Of a stretch of DNA of 35,288 nucleotides, positions 15,526 through 24,917 are shown piece by piece; positions within the stretch are counted from its first letter, which is position 1; each line of letters starts with the position of its first letter. This DNA comes from Draconibacterium orientale (GTDB taxonomy: Bacteria; Bacteroidota; Bacteroidia; Bacteroidales; FEN-979). Location: positions 1 to 35,288 of the forward strand of contig DYSO01000011.1 in NCBI GenBank assembly GCA_020718225.1, in the 5' to 3' direction. The position numbers and the translations under genes were made by a program. The notes under the pieces are model-generated. The model was given only the letters and a program-made list of their open reading frames with translations, was not told the origin of the DNA and ran no database searches.

Positions 15526-17456
15526 CCGCGTTTTTTGGCCATATCCTCAAGACGTTTCTGAAATCCCGATTTTTTTACCGGTTTTTTGCGGTTTGCTTCG
15601 ATCTGTGCATGAAGTTTCTTTTCATCGATGGTTGCCCGGATGATATAAATCTGTGCAAAGGTAAGCAGGTTTGCCAGCAGGTAGTAATAGCTGAGGCCTG
15701 AGGAATAATCATTAAACCAAAAAAGGAACATCACCGGCATCAGGTACATCATGGTTTTCATACCTGGCATCTGTTGTTGCGACGATCCCATCATCTGATC
15801 GTTGATCCTGGTGTAAAGTACGCTTGAGATCGTCATTAAAAGGGCAAACAAACTCACGTGGTCGCCATACCAGGGGATTGAAAAACCGCCGGGAAAGGTC
15901 CAGATCGAATCGTAGGAGGAGAGGTCTTTGGCCCATAAAAAGGATTGTTGACGAAGTTCAATGGAGGATGGGAAAAACCGGAACATGGCAATCAGGATGG
16001 GCATCTGTAAAAGAAGCGGGATGCAACCCGCCATGGGGTTAACGCCGGCTTTTTTATAGAGTTCCATGGTAGCCTGCTGCTTCTTCATAGCATCTTCCTT
16101 TTTGGGATATTTTTTACCCAACTCATCAATTTCGGGTTTAAGGACCTTCATTTTTGCCGATGATTTGTAGGTCTTGAAAGCAATCGGAAAAAGGACAATT
16201 TTTAAAAGAATGGTCAATACCAGGATGATGATCCCATAGTTCCATCCGAAGTTACCAAAGAAGGTAAAAACCGGGATAACAGCATATATATTGATCCAGG
16301 CCATCAGAAAAAATCCCCAGCCCAGCGGGATTTGTTTTTCGAGATCGAGTTTGTATTTTCTGAGTCCGTAGTATTTGTTGGGGCCAAAGTACATCGACAT
16401 CGAAACTTCTTTTGTCTCCTTTGGGGTAAAAGGGATTCCGACTTCTGCCAGCATCGATTTCACATAATTCCGCTTACCCGGAAGGGTCAGCGTCCGGATC
16501 CTGGGTTCACTGAAAAAATGATCGGCTATCAGGCTGGTTGAGAAGAACTGCTGGGTAAACGAAACCCATTTGATTTTCTCATTCTTCAGGTATTTTTCTT
16601 CATCTTTTGTTTCAGAGATATAATCTGTTTTATCTTCGAAAAACTTATAATAGATGGTGGAGTTCATATGCTCCATCTTCAGGCTTTTCTCCAATTGTTT
16701 CAGGTTGTCGCTCCAGTTCAGCACAAGATATTTGGTAGAGGGGTCGATGACCTCTTCCATGCCCTGAAATTTCACCTGAAACCTCAGCATATATTCATTT
16801 CCGCGAACAGTGTAAAGGAATTCAATATATTTCCCGGGGTCGTAGGTAGTATCGGTTGCTGCCATAAATAGCCGCATTCCGAACTGAATGGAGTCATTGC
16901 CCGAAACTTTGCCGCTGGCTTTTTCTTTATTTTCCATACCTGGCCAAAAAGGTTGAAAATAGAGCCGGTCGGTATTTATAATGCGGTTGTTGGCAAAAAA
17001 GGTGAGGCCAAAGTGGAGTGAATCGTTATCTAAAAGGATCAGCGGGCGCTTATCCCAGGTGAGATAATCCTTGAGTTCCACATTGGCAATTTTACCGCCT
17101 AAGGAAGCTATTTTCAAACGGAAAAAGTCATTTTCAATGGTATAGGATGTATCGTCACCGGCGGCGGCATTGGCAAACAGGCCCAGTTCATCTTTCCTGT
17201 TCATCCGCAGGAGGGTTACCGAATCGAAACTCTTTCCCGATGCTTTGATTTTTTCTTTTTCCATGGCAGTTTCGAGGGCGCGGGTGCGGGCATTGGCACG
17301 GATGGTCGAATCGCGCCGTGCCTGGGTTACCAGCCACAGTGAGTCGGATTTCCGTTTTTGCTGAATGAGTTCGTCCTGTGAAGGGCTCATCAGATAACTG
17401 TAGGCAATGAAGATCCCAAAAATCAGGACCAGGCCAATGATGGTATTTTTGTTCAT
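15507..17456 (-). CDS. yidC: membrane protein insertase YidC
   Basis: Inserts membrane proteins, alone or with Sec. The chosen ATG gives 649 aa starting MNKNTIIGLVLIFGIFIAYSY, a classic first transmembrane segment. A large periplasmic beta domain (about residues 90-370) and the conserved insertase core follow (NFGWNYGIIILVLTILLKIVLFPI; GVNPMAGCIPLLLQMPILIAMFRFFPSSIELR in pieces; the last membrane helices around YYYLLANLLTFAQIYIIR). The C-terminal tail is strongly basic (RKKPVKKSGFQKR...KKRGYPAKK), as expected for ribosome contact. The track start 29 codons upstream overlaps pyrG and lacks conservation, so I rejected it. It lies 43 bases after pyrG, probably in one operon. Confidence 0.95.
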   Translation of the reverse strand: MNKNTIIGLVLIFGIFIAYSYLMSPSQDELIQQKRKSDSLWLVTQARRDSTIRANARTRALETAMEKEKIKASGKSFDSVTLLRMNRKDELGLFANAAAGDDTSYTIENDFFRLKIASLGGKIANVELKDYLTWDKRPLILLDNDSLHFGLTFFANNRIINTDRLYFQPFWPGMENKEKASGKVSGNDSIQFGMRLFMAATDTTYDPGKYIEFLYTVRGNEYMLRFQVKFQGMEEVIDPSTKYLVLNWSDNLKQLEKSLKMEHMNSTIYYKFFEDKTDYISETKDEEKYLKNEKIKWVSFTQQFFSTSLIADHFFSEPRIRTLTLPGKRNYVKSMLAEVGIPFTPKETKEVSMSMYFGPNKYYGLRKYKLDLEKQIPLGWGFFLMAWINIYAVIPVFTFFGNFGWNYGIIILVLTILLKIVLFPIAFKTYKSSAKMKVLKPEIDELGKKYPKKEDAMKKQQATMELYKKAGVNPMAGCIPLLLQMPILIAMFRFFPSSIELRQQSFLWAKDLSSYDSIWTFPGGFSIPWYGDHVSLFALLMTISSVLYTRINDQMMGSSQQQMPGMKTMMYLMPVMFLFWFNDYSSGLSYYYLLANLLTFAQIYIIRATIDEKKLHAQIEANRKKPVKKSGFQKRLEDMAKKRGYPAKK

Positions 17457-17499
17457 AAGAGAAATTGGAGAAATCGGGTACAAAGTTATTAAAATGTCG

Positions 17500-19110
17500 T
17501 TAACTCCCGGAGTAATCCTTAGCAGCTTTAATAAAACTGACAAACAACGGATGTGGCCGGGCTACCGTACTTTTAAATTCGGGGTGGAACTGAACGCCAA
17601 AAAACCAGGGGTGTGACTCCAGTTCGATAATTTCAACCAGATTGTCTTTTTCATTTAATCCTACCGGGACCATCCCTGCATTCCGGTATTGTTCGATGTA
17701 CTCGTTGTTAAATTCAAACCGGTGCCGGTGGCGCTCCGAGATATTTTCATCCTGATAGATATCCAATACTTTGCTGCCTGCTTTAAGTTTGCATGGAAAT
17801 GCGCCAAGGCGCATGGTCCCTCCCATTCCGGAAATCTTTTTTTGGGTCTCCATCATATCAATTACCGGGTATGGGGTCGATTTATTGAACTCCGTTGAAT
17901 GTGCGTTATGTAAACCAAGTACATTCCGTCCGAATTCTATAACAGCACATTGCATCCCGAGACAGATTCCAAAGAAGGGAATGTTGTGTTCGCGGACATA
18001 CCGGATGGCTGTAATCTTCCCTTCGATGCCCCGTTCGCCGAAACCGGGAGCAACCAAAACCCCATCCAGATGTCCCAGCTTTTCAGCTACATTTTCATCA
18101 TTGATAAACTCAGAATGGATGGTCAGTACTTTCACTTTGACACCATTGGTCGTTCCGGCATGGATAAACGATTCATTGATTGACTTATAGGCGTCCTTTA
18201 ATTCGACATATTTCCCGACCAGGCCAATAATTACTTCGCCTGCAGGATGTTTCATGGCGTATAAAAACTGCTCCCAGTCGGTCAGGTCTGGTTGGGAATC
18301 GACCGGCATCCGGGTTTTCTGCAAAATTTCGAAATCCAGGTTTTCCCTTCGCATCAGGATGGGCACATCGTAAATGGATTCGACATCGATGCATTCAATA
18401 ACCGATGTTGGCGCAACGTTGCAGAAAAGGGCTATTTTATTGCGGATTCCTTCAGACAAGTGTTTTTCGGTGCGGCACACAATAATATCGGGTTGAACCC
18501 CTGATTCGAGCAACGTTTTTACCGAGTGCTGGGTGGGTTTTGTTTTTAATTCGCCTGCAGCGGCAAGATAAGGGACTAATGTAAGATGAACAACAACACA
18601 ATTATGGCCCAGTTCCCAGCGCAACTGACGAACTGCTTCAATGAAAGGCAACGACTCAATATCGCCGACGGTCCCACCGATTTCGGTGATAATAAAATCA
18701 TACCGGGCCCGGTTTGAAAGAAGTTTTATCCGGTATTTTATTTCGTCGGTAATGTGCGGAATTACCTGAACGGTCTCCCCTAAATATTCGCCCTTGCGTT
18801 CCCTGGTGATCACCGATTGGTAGATAACCCCGGTGGTCACATTGTTGGCCTGTGAAGTGGGGACATTCGAAAACCGCTCGTAGTGACCGAGGTCAAGGTC
18901 GGTCTCAGCGCCATCTTCGGTAACAAAACATTCCCCATGTTCGTACGGGTTCAGGGTTCCCGGATCAATATTAATATAGGGGTCAAGTTTTTGAATGGTG
19001 ACGGTAAACCCACGGGCTACAAGCAACTTTGCAATGGAGGCTGAAATAATCCCTTTGCCTAAGGATGAGGTTACCCCCCCGGTGACGAAAATGTATTTGG
19101 TTGTGGTCAT
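17500..19110 (-). CDS. pyrG: CTP synthase
   Basis: Makes CTP from UTP using glutamine and ATP. From the chosen ATG (MTTTKYIFVTGG) the protein is 536 aa, the normal length. The synthetase domain begins with the P-loop GGVTSSLGKG and includes DPYINIDPGTLNPYEHGE. The C-terminal class I glutaminase domain has the nucleophile motif GICLGMQ and the HPEF histidine/glutamate. The 11 extra codons in the track (MPWVYPSIFFF) overlap the leader and are not expected. A perfect -7 box is found 31 bases upstream. yidC follows in the same direction. Confidence 0.97.
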   Translation of the reverse strand: MTTTKYIFVTGGVTSSLGKGIISASIAKLLVARGFTVTIQKLDPYINIDPGTLNPYEHGECFVTEDGAETDLDLGHYERFSNVPTSQANNVTTGVIYQSVITRERKGEYLGETVQVIPHITDEIKYRIKLLSNRARYDFIITEIGGTVGDIESLPFIEAVRQLRWELGHNCVVVHLTLVPYLAAAGELKTKPTQHSVKTLLESGVQPDIIVCRTEKHLSEGIRNKIALFCNVAPTSVIECIDVESIYDVPILMRRENLDFEILQKTRMPVDSQPDLTDWEQFLYAMKHPAGEVIIGLVGKYVELKDAYKSINESFIHAGTTNGVKVKVLTIHSEFINDENVAEKLGHLDGVLVAPGFGERGIEGKITAIRYVREHNIPFFGICLGMQCAVIEFGRNVLGLHNAHSTEFNKSTPYPVIDMMETQKKISGMGGTMRLGAFPCKLKAGSKVLDIYQDENISERHRHRFEFNNEYIEQYRNAGMVPVGLNEKDNLVEIIELESHPWFFGVQFHPEFKSTVARPHPLFVSFIKAAKDYSGS

Positions 19111-19140
19111 GAAAAAGAAAATTGAGGGATAAACCCACGG

Positions 19141-19148
19141 CAAAAGTA
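19141..19148 (-). promoter_or_regulatory. -7 element for pyrG-yidC
   Basis: The minus strand reads TACTTTTG, a perfect TAnnTTTG, 30 bases before the pyrG ATG; it falls between pyrG and the upstream co-directional kinase gene. Confidence 0.5.
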
Positions 19149-19179
19149 CTGGAATAATTTCAGATATGGAAGCTTCCTC

Positions 19180-20025
19180 TTAGTGTTCAGGGCACTTTCT
19201 TTTCAACAGATCGGGCCGCTGGATGCGCCGTTTGATGCAGAGAATCTCGGAAGCGATCTCCTCAATGGGTTTATTGGTAACCTGTATGACCGGCCATTCA
19301 TACTTGTCGAAAAGGTTCTGTGCGTAATTCAGTTCCCTGCGGACATTTACCAGCGATGAATACTCAATGGTGGCCCCGCCCAGATATTGTTGACGGGCTT
19401 CCCGAAGGTTCGAAAGCTCCTGTGGCCGGGTCATCAGTCCAAAAACATTCCCCGTGGGTAGATTGGCAATGTTGTCGGGCAATTCAACCCCCATAACGAT
19501 CGGATAGTTGGCAACAAACCAACCTTTATAAGCAAGATAGATGGAGAGTGGTGTTTTGAAAGTACGGGAGACTCCGACCAGCAGGATTTCTGATTTTTCG
19601 TAATCATACGCCCGCTGGCCGTCATCATGGTTGAATGCAAACTGCATGGCATCGATCCGCTTAAAATATTCTTTGTTTAACCTGAAAAACAATCCGGGTT
19701 CGCCGGTAGGGGAATCGGCAAAATGATGGGCAAGCCTCGATAACAGCGGCCCCATCAGGTCGATGGAGTCAATGTTGTGAATCCTGCTGATCCGGAGAAT
19801 CGTATCACGAAACACCGATGAAACCAGGGTATGCACAATAAGGCCCTCTTCCCTGACGGCCTCCAGCACGATATCCTCAAGCTGTTGTTCGGTCCGAACT
19901 TCCCCCCTCAGAATGACTTCGGGGCTGATATTTGGGAACTGGGTCAGCGCCGCCATCACCGTTTGCTCAGCAGTACGGCCTGTACCATCGGACACAACAA
20001 ATATTTTTTTCATGGGCAGGTTCAT
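19180..20025 (-). CDS. pyruvate,phosphate dikinase / PEP synthase regulatory protein (DUF299)
   Basis: A bifunctional ADP-dependent kinase and Pi-dependent pyrophosphorylase that inactivates or reactivates PPDK or PEP synthase by modifying a Thr beside the catalytic His (family knowledge). KKIFVVSDGTGRTAEQTVMAAL is the family N-terminus (first 20 residues quoted in part), and the P-loop-like GVSRTFKTPLSIYLA is present near residue 155. I chose the ATG of MNLPMKKIF (20025); the ATG four codons later (20013) is equally possible, while the track start at 20076 adds an unlikely MGPPFTKMKLCGKG segment. No canonical PPDK or PEP synthase with the target Thr is seen in the window. Confidence 0.88.
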   Translation of the reverse strand: MNLPMKKIFVVSDGTGRTAEQTVMAALTQFPNISPEVILRGEVRTEQQLEDIVLEAVREEGLIVHTLVSSVFRDTILRISRIHNIDSIDLMGPLLSRLAHHFADSPTGEPGLFFRLNKEYFKRIDAMQFAFNHDDGQRAYDYEKSEILLVGVSRTFKTPLSIYLAYKGWFVANYPIVMGVELPDNIANLPTGNVFGLMTRPQELSNLREARQQYLGGATIEYSSLVNVRRELNYAQNLFDKYEWPVIQVTNKPIEEIASEILCIKRRIQRPDLLKRKCPEH

Positions 20026-20119
20026 TTCATCAGGTCCCTTCCCGCAAAGTTTCATTTTTGTGAAAGGAGGGCCCAATATGTTTTAAGCCTATAAAACTAC
20101 TACATTCATAGCGTTTCTT

Positions 20120-20127
20120 CAAATTTA
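20120..20127 (-). promoter_or_regulatory. -7 element for the PPDK regulatory kinase
   Basis: The minus strand reads TAAATTTG, a perfect TAnnTTTG, about 95 bases before the chosen start. Confidence 0.45.
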
Positions 20128-20137
20128 AAGTTGTTTT

Positions 20138-21215
<1,078 letters not shown>

Positions 21216-21277
21216 TTGCTTTCCTGCTTTGGAAGAGGTTCCCTGAGTAAGGGGGCCGTATTTCCGATCCATGCTTC

Positions 21278-21312
21278 AAAAGCTGTTTCCGATAAAGGGA
21301 ACAGCTTTTTTT
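21278..21312 (+). terminator. intrinsic terminator of gapA
   Basis: The left arm AAAAGCTGTTTCC, loop GATAAA and right arm GGGAACAGCTTTT form a ~12-bp stem with one G.T wobble, followed by a T-run. This is the only strong Rho-independent terminator I found. Confidence 0.8.
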
Positions 21313-21313
21313 G

Positions 21314-21321
21314 TAAGTTTG
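21314..21321 (+). promoter_or_regulatory. -7 element of the serine dehydratase remnant
   Basis: TAAGTTTG is a perfect TAnnTTTG directly after the gapA terminator and 28 bases before the remnant's ATG, so the decayed gene may still be transcribed. Confidence 0.45.
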
Positions 21322-21349
21322 TCCGGCACTACCGACAATAATTCATTCA

Positions 21350-21672
21350 ATGGAATCCATCAAAGAGATTTATAAAATTGGTTTTGGCCCTTCGAGCAGC
21401 CATACCATGGGGCCACGAAAAGCAGCGGAAATTTTCAGGGACTTACCTGCGACCCGCTCTTTGGATTGGTATAGATTCCGCGTATTGAACGGAATGCATT
21501 CGGAGCTGCCCGCGCCCTCGACGCCAATATGTATGCCCTGCTCTCCGACGGCCAGCATCTTGTGAGTTTCGACAGGGTTATCCAAGCAATGAAACAAACC
21601 GGACACGATCTGCCCCGCATTTACCGGGAGACGGCAGAAGGAGGATTGGCCATCCTAGGGATCAAAGGGTGA
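21350..21672 (+). pseudogene. sdaA: L-serine dehydratase remnant (internal deletion, frameshift, nonsense codon)
   Basis: The start MESIKEIYKIGFGPSSSHTMGPRKAAEIF is the hallmark N-terminus of Fe-S L-serine ammonia-lyase. After about base 21436 the frame changes and reads GLTCDPLFGLV[22 protein letters not shown], then [18 protein letters not shown] and [11 protein letters not shown] to a TGA at 21670-21672, which is the C-terminus of the same enzyme. The middle of a ~400-aa protein is missing, roughly 280 residues. Two further lesions are visible: TAG at 21472-21474 where CAG (GLVQIP) is expected, and Arg where the family has the Cys of IPCIERN, a likely Fe-S ligand. Only a 71-aa N-terminal fragment is called in the ORF track. 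Confidence 0.88.
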
Positions 21673-22006
21673 AAAATGTACCGTGTAAAACCACGATTAA
21701 GCCTGGGCCATAAATTTTGGTGAATTTTTTTTGACCTTTTTGCAAACCCGTTTTCAACAGGAATGACCTCTTTGTTCCAATAGATCAAAATAAGAGTTGG
21801 CCATCTGCCGAAAAAACAACCCCGGTCTCAATAGAAAACCGTATCTTTGTCATATTATTCATCTGTGTTTTCAGTTTTAACGATTCTGATCATCATTTCC
21901 CACCCTCAAAACCAACAGGCTTCGTGCCATGGCACTGGCTTTCCATCAGGTAGTAACCTGCTTGGGAATATCCCGAAATCATGAAAGCACATAATTTAAT
22001 CCATTC
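21673..22006 (+). other. intergenic stretch with deaD promoter and structured leader
   Basis: There is no credible long gene here. The first ~170 bases are AT-rich without recognised features. A -7 box is at 21842 and the remainder would be a ~150-nt leader of deaD. It contains the 12-bp palindrome GTGCCATGGCAC (21924-21935), the hairpin CAGGT-AGTA-ACCTG (21947-21960), and a competing long-range pairing of CCAACAGG (21912-21919) with CCTGCTTGG (21957-21965). Confidence 0.55.
21842..21849 (+). promoter_or_regulatory. -7 element for deaD with long leader
   Basis: TATCTTTG is a perfect TAnnTTTG, 157 bases before the deaD ATG. No good -33 TTG is visible. Confidence 0.5.
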
Positions 22007-22010
22007 ATGA
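21981..22010 (+). CDS. possible 9-codon leader ORF of deaD
   Basis: ATG at 21981 opens a mini-ORF encoding MKAHNLIHS whose TGA overlaps the deaD ATG as ATGA (22007-22010). The overlap is the classic arrangement for translational coupling. It lies just after the competing hairpins. It could be chance, since a 9-codon ORF carries no coding statistics. Confidence 0.35.
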   Translation: MKAHNLIHS

Positions 22011-23815
22011 TAACATTTAAAGAATTGGGCATCGACACCGATATCGTCCTTGCCCTGACCGAACTTGGTTTTGAAAACCCCATGCCGGTCCAGGAAAAAG
22101 TAATCCCGTTATTGCTGGGACCCAAAACCGATATCGTTGCCCTGGCCCAGACAGGTACAGGAAAAACAGCCGCTTTCGGACTCCCTCTGATCCAGCAAAC
22201 CGATACCGGGAATCATCTTCCACAAGCCCTTATCCTCTGCCCTACCCGCGAACTTTGCATTCAGATTTCAGGCGACCTGAACGATTTTGCCAAATATATT
22301 GACGATTTAAAAGTACTTCCGGTTTATGGCGGAAGCAGTATGGAAATCCAGATCAAAGCATTGAAAAAAGGGGTACAGATCGTTGTTGCCACTCCAGGCC
22401 GGTTGCTTGACCTGATCCGCCGTCGTGCCATTAAATTAAATAAGGTCGCAACGGTGGTCTTAGACGAAGCCGATGAAATGCTGAACATGGGATTTCTCGA
22501 CAGTATCAACGATATCCTTGCCGAAGTGCCCGTCGACCGGAATACCCTCCTTTTTTCGGCTACCATGCCCAACGAAGTGGCCGTCATCGCTCGGAATTAC
22601 ATGCATTCACCGGTGGAAATCACCATCGGGGACCGAAATTCAGGCGCCGAAAACATCAAACACCTTTACTATACGGTACACGCCAGGGATAAATACACGG
22701 CGCTGAAACGGATCGTCGATTACTATCCTTCCATCTATGGGATCGTGTTTTGCCGTACCAGGATCGATACCCAGGAAATTGCCGACAAGCTCATTGCCGA
22801 CGGATACAATGCTGAAGCCTTACACGGGGATCTTTCGCAGGCCCAGCGCGACAGCGTCATGCAAAAATTCCGTATCCGGCACCTCCAATTGCTTGTCGCC
22901 ACAGATGTAGCTGCCCGCGGACTCGATGTGGACGACCTTACCCACATCATCAATTACAGCCTTCCCGACGACATCGGCGCTTACACCCATCGAAGCGGCC
23001 GTACCGGAAGAGCCGGAAAAGCAGGGATCTCTGTAGCCATCATCAACCTCAAGGAAAAACACCTGATTAAACAAATCGAAAAGCTGATCAAAAAACCCTT
23101 CACTTCGGCCAAAGTCCCCGGAGGACGCGAAATCTGCGAAAAACAGCTTTTCAACCTGATCCATAAGATGGAAAATGTGGAGCTGGAACATACTGAAATT
23201 GACACCTTTCTTCCAACCATTTACCGCAAACTCGAATGGCTCGAAAAAGAAGAGGTTATCAAAAGGTTCGTTGCCCTTGAATTCAACCGTTTTCTGGATT
23301 ATTATCGGAATGCAAAAGATATCAATGTAACCGAAGAAAAAACCAGGGATTCCTTTCGTGAAAAAACCGACCGGCGGGAACCACGCAATGAAGTTACTGA
23401 ATTTACGAGGCTCTCAATCAACAAAGGCAAAGCGGACGGGCTCTATCCCAATACCCTCATCGATCTGATAAACCACAATAACCCCGGAAAAAGGATCCGG
23501 ATCGGAGAAATTCTTCTGGATAAAAACGAAGGGCTTTTTGAAGTTGACAGCCATTATGCCAGTGCACTGATGACCGCCCTGAACAATGCCGAATTCAACG
23601 ATACCACAATCCGGGTCGAACCAGCCTCAGGTCAGGCGACAACCCGGTTTACCCAGCCACGTAGTTTCGGTAAAAAGCGCTCCCCAAAAACTTTTAGTGA
23701 CCATTCACAGGAGTCAACATTCCCCCGGAAAACATCGCGAAAAGGGAACAAGGATTACACAGGAAAAACCGGTAACTTTAATAAGAAAAAGAAAAAGTTT
23801 AAAAATAATTCGTAA
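22007..23815 (+). CDS. deaD: DEAD-box ATP-dependent RNA helicase with DbpA-type RNA-binding domain
   Basis: Unwinds RNA, with likely roles in ribosome assembly, mRNA turnover and cold adaptation (family knowledge). All helicase motifs are seen in order: a Q-motif region (GFENPMPVQ), I AQTGTGKT, Ia PTRELC, Ib TPGRLLD, II DEAD, III SAT, IV IVFCRTR, V ATDVAARGLDV and VI HRSGRTGRAG. After a linker, residues about 465-550 (FTRLSINKGKADGLYPNTL...GEILLDKNEGLFEVD) form a DbpA-like RNA-binding domain. A basic, disordered tail (FGKKRSPKTF...KKKKKFKNNS) ends the 602-aa protein. The symbol is by family resemblance. The long structured leader suggests post-transcriptional control. Confidence 0.9.
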   Translation: MITFKELGIDTDIVLALTELGFENPMPVQEKVIPLLLGPKTDIVALAQTGTGKTAAFGLPLIQQTDTGNHLPQALILCPTRELCIQISGDLNDFAKYIDDLKVLPVYGGSSMEIQIKALKKGVQIVVATPGRLLDLIRRRAIKLNKVATVVLDEADEMLNMGFLDSINDILAEVPVDRNTLLFSATMPNEVAVIARNYMHSPVEITIGDRNSGAENIKHLYYTVHARDKYTALKRIVDYYPSIYGIVFCRTRIDTQEIADKLIADGYNAEALHGDLSQAQRDSVMQKFRIRHLQLLVATDVAARGLDVDDLTHIINYSLPDDIGAYTHRSGRTGRAGKAGISVAIINLKEKHLIKQIEKLIKKPFTSAKVPGGREICEKQLFNLIHKMENVELEHTEIDTFLPTIYRKLEWLEKEEVIKRFVALEFNRFLDYYRNAKDINVTEEKTRDSFREKTDRREPRNEVTEFTRLSINKGKADGLYPNTLIDLINHNNPGKRIRIGEILLDKNEGLFEVDSHYASALMTALNNAEFNDTTIRVEPASGQATTRFTQPRSFGKKRSPKTFSDHSQESTFPRKTSRKGNKDYTGKTGNFNKKKKKFKNNS

Positions 23816-23854
23816 AATTTTCCCGGGGAAGACCGATCATTTAAGATGAATTGT

Positions 23855-23862
23855 TATGTTTG
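23855..23862 (+). promoter_or_regulatory. -7 element for the DUF7064-like/phosphotransferase unit
   Basis: TATGTTTG is a perfect TAnnTTTG, 21 bases before the ATG at 23884, so this pair is probably transcribed independently of deaD. Confidence 0.5.
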
Positions 23863-23883
23863 CAACCTCAAAGATAACTCAAC

Positions 23884-24894
23884 ATGCTAAAAAAGATCTT
23901 CGCCCGTCAGATGGTGAAACGAACCAAGGGACGCCGGTTTTCAATTCATTATCTCGAAGAAAAACATGTCGATCAATCTCAGCCCTACCCTAACGACAGC
24001 TCCTATTTTTATGGCGGTGACAAAAACGGCAACGCGTTTATCACCCGGATGGCTTTTCGTTCACCCAAAAGGGCCAACGAATACTGGTTCGACTTTTTTA
24101 TCAAAGATTACGGATTCTTCGGTTTAACAAGTTCGCCTGGGGAAGAAGGGCCTGGATTTCAACAAGGGCTTCTTCGATGGGAGCCCATTGAAACCGGCAA
24201 AATCTGGCGGATCACTTTTGAAGGGACGGTTAACGACAAGCAGGAAAAGGCCCATTATTGCAAGGTCAACATGGTTTTCACCGGCGATCACCCGGTGTAT
24301 GATTTCGCTAAGAGTTCCGATCACAGGGCCATTGCCGACGCCATTGCATCCGAGAAGTGGACCCGGGCGTTTTTTCACCACATGAAGGATACACACCAGG
24401 TCCATTATGAACAAACCGGGACCTTCAAAGGTACCATTGTTTTGGATGAGAAGACTTTCGCCTTACAGATGATGGCTTCGCGCGATCACTCATTTGGTTC
24501 ACGCAACTGGCATACATGGGACCGCCATTATTGGATTACCGGCGTTTCCGATGCGGGTGTCCACTGGACAGTAACCACCATTAAATGGCAGTTTCTGGGG
24601 CGGCTAACAGCAGGTTTTATAACCCTGGCCGATGGGTCCACCGATGCCATTGTTGATTGTACAGATCTCGATACCGTTTCCCGGGAAAAACTTCTTCCCA
24701 ACCACGGCGTTATTGAAATAAAAACCCGGAATGGAAAAACACACATCATGGAATTCTGGCGAAACGGGGAATTTCAATACCTTCACGACGGAAAGTACCG
24801 GATGCACGAAGGGATCGGGACTTATAAATTCGATGGGGTTGATGGCATTGGAATGGTTGAATTCGGCTTTCATGCCGATAAATATAAGGAGTAA
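23884..24894 (+). CDS. lipocalin-like (AttH/DUF7064-type) protein of unknown function
   Basis: A 336-aa protein without signal peptide or membrane segment, rich in beta strands and aromatic residues. The most distinctive motif is MMASRDHSFGSRNWHTWDRHYW around residues 196-217 (quoted only to the point of recognition: RDHSFG). An R-D-H-S-W/F-G motif is what I recall from DUF7064/AttH-CrtC-like lipocalin-fold proteins. The first half (SSYFYGGDKNGNAFITRMAFR, GLLRWEPIETGKIWRITFEG) also fits that fold. No enzymatic residues can be assigned with certainty. It is 23 bases upstream of a PEP-synthase-like gene, and a functional pair is likely. Confidence 0.6.
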   Translation: MLKKIFARQMVKRTKGRRFSIHYLEEKHVDQSQPYPNDSSYFYGGDKNGNAFITRMAFRSPKRANEYWFDFFIKDYGFFGLTSSPGEEGPGFQQGLLRWEPIETGKIWRITFEGTVNDKQEKAHYCKVNMVFTGDHPVYDFAKSSDHRAIADAIASEKWTRAFFHHMKDTHQVHYEQTGTFKGTIVLDEKTFALQMMASRDHSFGSRNWHTWDRHYWITGVSDAGVHWTVTTIKWQFLGRLTAGFITLADGSTDAIVDCTDLDTVSREKLLPNHGVIEIKTRNGKTHIMEFWRNGEFQYLHDGKYRMHEGIGTYKFDGVDGIGMVEFGFHADKYKE

Positions 24895-24913
24895 GGAACT
24901 TGAACTAAGGACT
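24893..24913 (+). repeat. short heptanucleotide tandem array (3 units)
   Basis: AAGGAAC, TTGAACT and AAGGACT follow each other directly from the TAA stop of the DUF7064-like gene. The array fills the gap before the next gene. Confidence 0.4.
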
Positions 24914-24917
24914 GATT

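Noticed and set aside
17457-17543. Upstream start of yidC
   Set aside because: It overlaps pyrG; the internal ATG gives the typical first membrane segment of YidC.
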